Shown here: positions 6,174 to 8,976 of the stretch, in pieces
Numbering within the stretch: position 1 is the first letter of the stretch
Layout of the letters: each line of letters opens with the position of its first letter
The notes under the pieces: model-generated
The model's input: only the letters and a program-made list of their open reading frames with translations
What the model was told of the DNA's origin: nothing
The model's database searches: none
Assembly (NCBI GenBank): GCA_016928455.1
Contig: JAFGKP010000006.1
Location: 1 to 8,976, forward strand
Direction of reading: 5' to 3'
Source: Methanomicrobia archaeon
GTDB lineage: Archaea; Halobacteriota; Syntropharchaeia; Alkanophagales; Methanospirareceae
DNA length: 8,976 nucleotides
Program-made: the position numbers and the translations under genes

Positions 6174-6935
6174 TCATACGGGTGCCGCAACGATCAGCGG
6201 TATCGGCTGCTGGCCTGAGGCGGCCTTTCGCTCAGGTAGGTGCGCCTCGTGATCGCCACAGATGAACAGCATACCGTTGCGTTCGGCGACCGTCCGTATG
6301 ATTTCGCGCATACGCTCGTTCACAACGCCCGCAGCGGCCCGCAGATCCCAGCCACGATGCGCGAACCGATCAATGGAGCGCAGGTGCGTGAGCGTTAATT
6401 GTACCTCGTGCTGATTCGCCAGTATCGAGATTGTATGAGCTGTTATCTCCGCGTCGTAGGCCACGATGTCCTCGCGGTTCTCAATGCCGATGACGTAACT
6501 CATTCTCCCCTCGAGTGGTTGAGCACCGTTCGTGTCGAGCACAGCCGCTGTCGGTATGTTATGCTCGTGCAGAATCTCCAGGATCGATTTGATCTCCGAA
6601 GTAGCTACGTCTTCGCTTACCACAATCCCGTGCGACTCGGGTGACAGGCCGGTAAGTATAGCGGCAATCGCCGGTGTGGTGTGCGTACTCACGGGCGGAC
6701 AGGCGAATATGAGCCCGCCCTGTTCGACCAATCGGTGAAGTTCGATGAGTTCGGGTGCGAAGTCCGTATAGATCTTCAGGTCAAGGCTGTCAATCACCGC
6801 CAGAACGACAACCTGCGGTTTATGCACGGTCATCATATCGAGTATTTGCCGCACTGGTCGAGCTGATGCGTGCAACGCGACCACGAAGTACGCCGCGAGC
6901 GTGGGTGCGATTTGCAAGAGTGAGATGGTTTGCAT
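6174..6935 (-). CDS. alkaline-phosphatase-superfamily hydrolase (NPP-like), apparently permuted
   Basis: Probable metal-dependent phosphoesterase or nucleotide pyrophosphatase-like protein of 253 residues. In order: Asp49 after a hydrophobic strand (VVVLAVIDS); VSTHTTPAIAAILTG (82-96), whose Thr86 or Thr87 is the likely nucleophile; SPESHGI; RSIDRFAHRGWD with Asp189 and His193; and ICGDHEAH with Asp228 and His229. The Asp-x3-His and Asp-His pairs reproduce the spacing of NPP/autotaxin metal ligands. The last His ligand normally found before the PLI strand is not clear; His232 may substitute. The protein ends at PIPLIVAAPV, without the usual C-terminal DIAPT helix region, while its N-terminus carries SLLQIAPTLAAYFVV, which looks like that same region. 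Met34 (6836) is an alternative start. No signal peptide or membrane anchor is convincing, so a cytoplasmic role is likely. It leads a probable operon with the HAD gene; no Shine-Dalgarno is visible. Confidence 0.82.
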   Translation of the reverse strand: MQTISLLQIAPTLAAYFVVALHASARPVRQILDMMTVHKPQVVVLAVIDSLDLKIYTDFAPELIELHRLVEQGGLIFACPPVSTHTTPAIAAILTGLSPESHGIVVSEDVATSEIKSILEILHEHNIPTAAVLDTNGAQPLEGRMSYVIGIENREDIVAYDAEITAHTISILANQHEVQLTLTHLRSIDRFAHRGWDLRAAAGVVNERMREIIRTVAERNGMLFICGDHEAHLPERKAASGQQPIPLIVAAPV

Positions 6936-6960
6936 GAGGGACAGAGAAAAAGATGCGTTG

Positions 6961-6973
6961 TTTATGTTATAAC
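6961..6973. promoter_or_regulatory. shared divergent promoter with palindromic TATA element
   Basis: The 69-base gap between divergent starts holds TTTATGTTATAAC, containing the 8-bp perfect palindrome GTTATAAC (6966-6973). Its centre is about 35 bases from both ATGs (6935 on minus, 7005 on plus). A TSS about 25 bases away on each side gives leaders of about 10 bases in both directions. This fits the lack of a convincing Shine-Dalgarno before either gene. No second TATA-like box is visible in the gap. Bidirectional use is inferred. Confidence 0.55.
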
Positions 6974-7004
6974 ACTACGGCAGGCCAACTGAGTAGCGTA
7001 TACA

Positions 7005-7496
7005 ATGACCCAAACGGATGTAACCGGGCAGTTGAAGAAGGGCGTTGTTGCACCTGACTTTTGCCTTCCTGATCAAGACGACCGGGACGTGTGCCTCCAT
7101 GACTTTACGGGCATGTGGGTCGTGCTTTACTTCTACCCCCGGGACAACACCAGTGGCTGCACCCGTGAAGCCCTGGACTTCTCGGCCGCGCGCGACGAGC
7201 TGGAACACATGAATACAGTGGTACTGGGTGTAAGCGCCGACTCGGTCGAAAGCCATCGTAAATTCGTGGCGAAGCACGACCTGAAGGTGAGGTTATTGAG
7301 CGACAGCGACCATAACGTTCTGGAACGGTACAGCGCGTGGCAGTTGAAGAAGCTGTACGGCAAGGAGTTCTGGGGCACGGTCAGGAGCACGATTCTGATT
7401 GATCCTGCGGGCGTGATCGCGCATATCTGGCCAAAAGTGGTGGTTAAGGGGCACGTCGAAGCAGTTACGCAGAAACTCGAAGCGCTGCAAACGTAA
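7005..7496 (+). CDS. peroxiredoxin, PrxQ/BCP type, without the usual resolving cysteine
   Basis: Thioredoxin-fold thiol peroxidase that reduces hydrogen peroxide and organic hydroperoxides in the cytoplasm; 163 residues, normal for the family. The N-terminal block VAPDFCLPDQD is followed by VVLYFYPRDNTSGCT, giving the catalytic Pro45, Thr49 and peroxidatic Cys52. The supporting Arg is Arg127 in GTVRSTILID, and the strand-helix order through VLGVSADS and LLSDSD is normal. In typical PrxQ the resolving cysteine is five residues after the peroxidatic one (CTxEAC); here that position is Leu57 in CTREALDF. Only Cys20 and Cys30 remain as other cysteines. It may work as a 1-Cys enzyme with an external thiol, or use one of those cysteines. 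The start has no strong Shine-Dalgarno and probably has a leader of about ten bases. The next gene follows after 30 bases. Confidence 0.93.
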   Translation: MTQTDVTGQLKKGVVAPDFCLPDQDDRDVCLHDFTGMWVVLYFYPRDNTSGCTREALDFSAARDELEHMNTVVLGVSADSVESHRKFVAKHDLKVRLLSDSDHNVLERYSAWQLKKLYGKEFWGTVRSTILIDPAGVIAHIWPKVVVKGHVEAVTQKLEALQT

Positions 7497-7526
7497 CTCG
7501 TAGGCTTGTGAAGCACTGGTGGAGCG

Positions 7527-8216
7527 ATGACAGAGGGATCGGTAATCGAGGATCCGCACTTGCATGATAAGCGGTTTGTCTTTGAGGATCGCGCGCATGC
7601 CGGTAGGCTGCTGGCAGAACAACTCCGTGCATACCAGGGCACTGATACCTACGTAATGGGAATACCCGCCGGTGGCGTGCCGGTGGCGGCCGTTATTGCC
7701 GAGCAGCTGCAGCTCCCGCTCGATGTGCTCGTCGTGCGGAAGATTCATATACCGTGGAACAGGGAAGCGGGCTTCGGCGCGATCTCCTGGGACGGTACGA
7801 CGCTGTTTAACGAGCCGCTCTTACAGCAGCTTCTGTTAACACCGGACGAGATCGCGCAGTGCGTCGAGGACGAGAAAAAGGAGATCGAAAAACGGTTACG
7901 GCTTTTCCGTGGTCAGAAGCCGTTTCCTGATCTCCGGAATAAGACGGTCATCGTGGTGGACGATGGGCTCGCATCAGGATTCACGATGCTCGTCGCGCTC
8001 GATTCGGTGCAGAAGCAGCAGCCGAAGGAGCTCGTCGTTGCCGTGCCCACTGCCTCGCTGCATGCTATCAAGCTGGTACGCGCAACAGCAGATAACGTCG
8101 TTTGCTTGAATATCAGAACGGGACGGCTGTTCGCTGTTGCTGACGCGTATAGTAACTGGTATGATCTGGAGAATGCAGATGTGGTTAAGATATTGAAAGC
8201 ATCAGCGTATTTTTGA
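7527..8216 (+). CDS. phosphoribosyltransferase-fold protein
   Basis: Type I PRTase-domain protein of the uncharacterised family annotated 'predicted phosphoribosyltransferase' (COG1926-like, from memory), 229 residues, cytoplasmic. The family signatures seen are FEDRAHAGRLLAEQL (19-33), the PPi-loop-like GIPAGGVPVA (45-54), LDVLVVRKIHIPWNREAGFGAI split across 65-86, FNEPLL (94-99), and the PRPP-binding loop VIVVDDGLASGFT (141-153) with Asp145 and Asp146. The canonical loop has a Thr-Gly; here it is Ser150-Gly151. A charged helix (DEKKEIEKRLRLFRG, 115-129) precedes the loop. The acceptor base or other substrate is unknown, and some members of the family may not be true transferases. A GGTGGAG at 7518-7524 supports the ATG at 7527. 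A 30-base gap to the peroxiredoxin gene suggests one transcript; a functional link is not evident from sequence. Confidence 0.88.
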   Translation: MTEGSVIEDPHLHDKRFVFEDRAHAGRLLAEQLRAYQGTDTYVMGIPAGGVPVAAVIAEQLQLPLDVLVVRKIHIPWNREAGFGAISWDGTTLFNEPLLQQLLLTPDEIAQCVEDEKKEIEKRLRLFRGQKPFPDLRNKTVIVVDDGLASGFTMLVALDSVQKQQPKELVVAVPTASLHAIKLVRATADNVVCLNIRTGRLFAVADAYSNWYDLENADVVKILKASAYF

Positions 8217-8244
8217 TGTTGGGATTACTGTTGAACGGTGAATC
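8217..8244. other. 28-base convergent gap
   Basis: Only 28 bases separate two convergent stop codons, with no T-run or hairpin on either strand. Each transcript must therefore end inside, or run past, the opposing gene, so antisense overlap of the 3' ends is expected. Inferred from geometry alone. Confidence 0.4.
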
Positions 8245-8976
8245 TTAGATCTCCAGCCCTTTACCGTTATGCATCAAGTGCAGGTCCTTCCCGACATCGT
8301 ATCCTTCCTCACTGGCGAGCTCGGCGTACGCAGCGAGCTTCTCGATCTCGCCGTGGCTGGGCACAATGTTCTCTGGCTGCAACATCCGTATCAAATCACG
8401 ATGATCCTCGCTCCGTGCATGCCCACTGACGTGTGCATCCTTATAGATCCGTACGCCGTGTGTACGCAACCTGCGCTCGAGTATCTCGCGGTGCGCGACG
8501 TTTATCGGTGAGGGGATAGTCTCAGACGCGAAGACGACTTTTGTGTTGTTCGTGAGCGGCAGCGGACTATCGATCGCTAACCGCGAGAGCACGGCGTTTG
8601 GTTCGCCCTGGTTCCCGGTAGCGATGAAGACGTAGTCGCGGCACGTGCCGCTCTCATGCACCTGCTCCAGGAACCGCTTGACCTTCGGGTAGCGGTCAAC
8701 GAAGGTGACGTTATCCGGGAGGTTGATGATCCCGAGCTTCTCCGCGGTCGCGACATAGAACTTAAGTGACCGGCCGAGGAACACCGGTTTTCGGCCCATC
8801 CGCTTCGCGAACTCGCAGATGCTGTGAATTCGCTCGATATGCGAAGAGAACGATGCGATGAAATAAGTTGAGGCGTCGGTGATCATGATATCCTTGAGCA
8901 GCTCGCGGGCCACCGACTCGGAGGCCGACTTCCCGCCTTCTGCCACCCGGACACTTTCGACGATCAGGAGTTTCAC
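8245..8976 (-). CDS. archaeal RNase J (beta-CASP exoribonuclease), 5'-truncated by window edge
   Basis: C-terminal about half of an archaeal RNase J, a 5'-to-3' exoribonuclease acting on RNA with processed 5' ends. The frame is open to the window edge at 8976. The GTG found there is simply a codon within the gene, since the metallo-beta-lactamase motifs (HxHxDH and others) must lie beyond the window. Seen here: motif A in LLIVESVRV (Glu at visible residue 7), the beta-CASP cap with SFSSHIERI (42-50), the RNase J signature ATGNQGE (119-125), the SETIPSPIN strand (151-159), motif B in HVSGHA (His186) and motif C in VPSHGE (His208). The end KGLEI is near the normal end of archaeal RNase J proteins, which lack the bacterial C-terminal extension. 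It converges on the phosphoribosyltransferase gene with only 28 bases between the stops. FttA differs in carrying KH domains and a longer cap. Confidence 0.93.
   Translation of the reverse strand: MKLLIVESVRVAEGGKSASESVARELLKDIMITDASTYFIASFSSHIERIHSICEFAKRMGRKPVFLGRSLKFYVATAEKLGIINLPDNVTFVDRYPKVKRFLEQVHESGTCRDYVFIATGNQGEPNAVLSRLAIDSPLPLTNNTKVVFASETIPSPINVAHREILERRLRTHGVRIYKDAHVSGHARSEDHRDLIRMLQPENIVPSHGEIEKLAAYAELASEEGYDVGKDLHLMHNGKGLEI

Noticed and set aside
5345..6190. Longer HAD protein from a TTG at 6190
   Set aside because: The extra 17 residues overlap the preceding gene and do not resemble the family start. The ATG at 6139 puts the DxDGT motif at the usual distance from the N-terminus.
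7133..7642. 169-codon open frame on the minus strand opposite the peroxiredoxin gene
   Set aside because: Antisense shadow rich in Ser and Cys, spanning two real genes, with no domain.
1..8976. CRISPR array, insertion sequence or defence island
   Set aside because: No spaced repeats, transposase or terminal inverted repeats are seen, and every sizeable gene but the 59-62 aa protein belongs to a cellular family.

Overview
The window reads as a chromosomal segment of a euryarchaeon, probably a methanogen-related or anaerobic methane-oxidising lineage (an ANME-1/Syntrophoarchaeia-like organism would fit, but that placement is only an inference). The archaeal call rests on four things: a 20S proteasome beta subunit followed by the KH/beta-CASP termination nuclease FttA (aCPSF1), the archaeal-type early shikimate pathway pair AroA'/AroB', an archaeal RNase J, and TATA-type promoter elements with short or absent leaders. 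No mobile element, CRISPR array, rRNA or convincing tRNA is visible. All gene-free gaps are shorter than 300 bases.

Layout. Bases 1-2590, plus strand: the 3' part of psmB and complete fttA, with a gap between them that holds a hairpin and a 24-codon mini-ORF. Bases 2591-2863: a regulatory gap with a T-tract and hairpin, several short palindromes, two candidate TATA boxes and a long purine tract. Bases 2864-4919, plus strand: aroA'-aroB', the two-step route from aspartate semialdehyde plus 6-deoxy-5-ketofructose 1-phosphate to 3-dehydroquinate. Bases 4920-5039: a convergent gap. Bases 5040-6935, minus strand: read in transcription order, an alkaline-phosphatase-superfamily protein, a NagD-like HAD phosphatase, and an unrecognised 59-62 aa protein with its own near-leaderless promoter. 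Bases 6936-7004: a divergent promoter gap centred on a palindromic TATA element. Bases 7005-8216, plus strand: a PrxQ/BCP-type peroxiredoxin lacking the usual resolving cysteine, and a phosphoribosyltransferase-fold protein. Bases 8245-8976, minus strand: the C-terminal half of an archaeal RNase J, converging on the phosphoribosyltransferase gene with a 28-base gap.

Functionally the window is mostly housekeeping: protein turnover, transcription termination and RNA decay (two beta-CASP nucleases in 9 kb), and aromatic amino acid synthesis. The least ordinary items are the AlkP-superfamily protein, whose N-terminus looks like the segment normally found at the C-terminus of that fold (apparent circular permutation), the nearly symmetric divergent promoter at 6966-6973, and the palindrome-overlapped promoter before aroA'. 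I do not see a clearly new multi-gene system.
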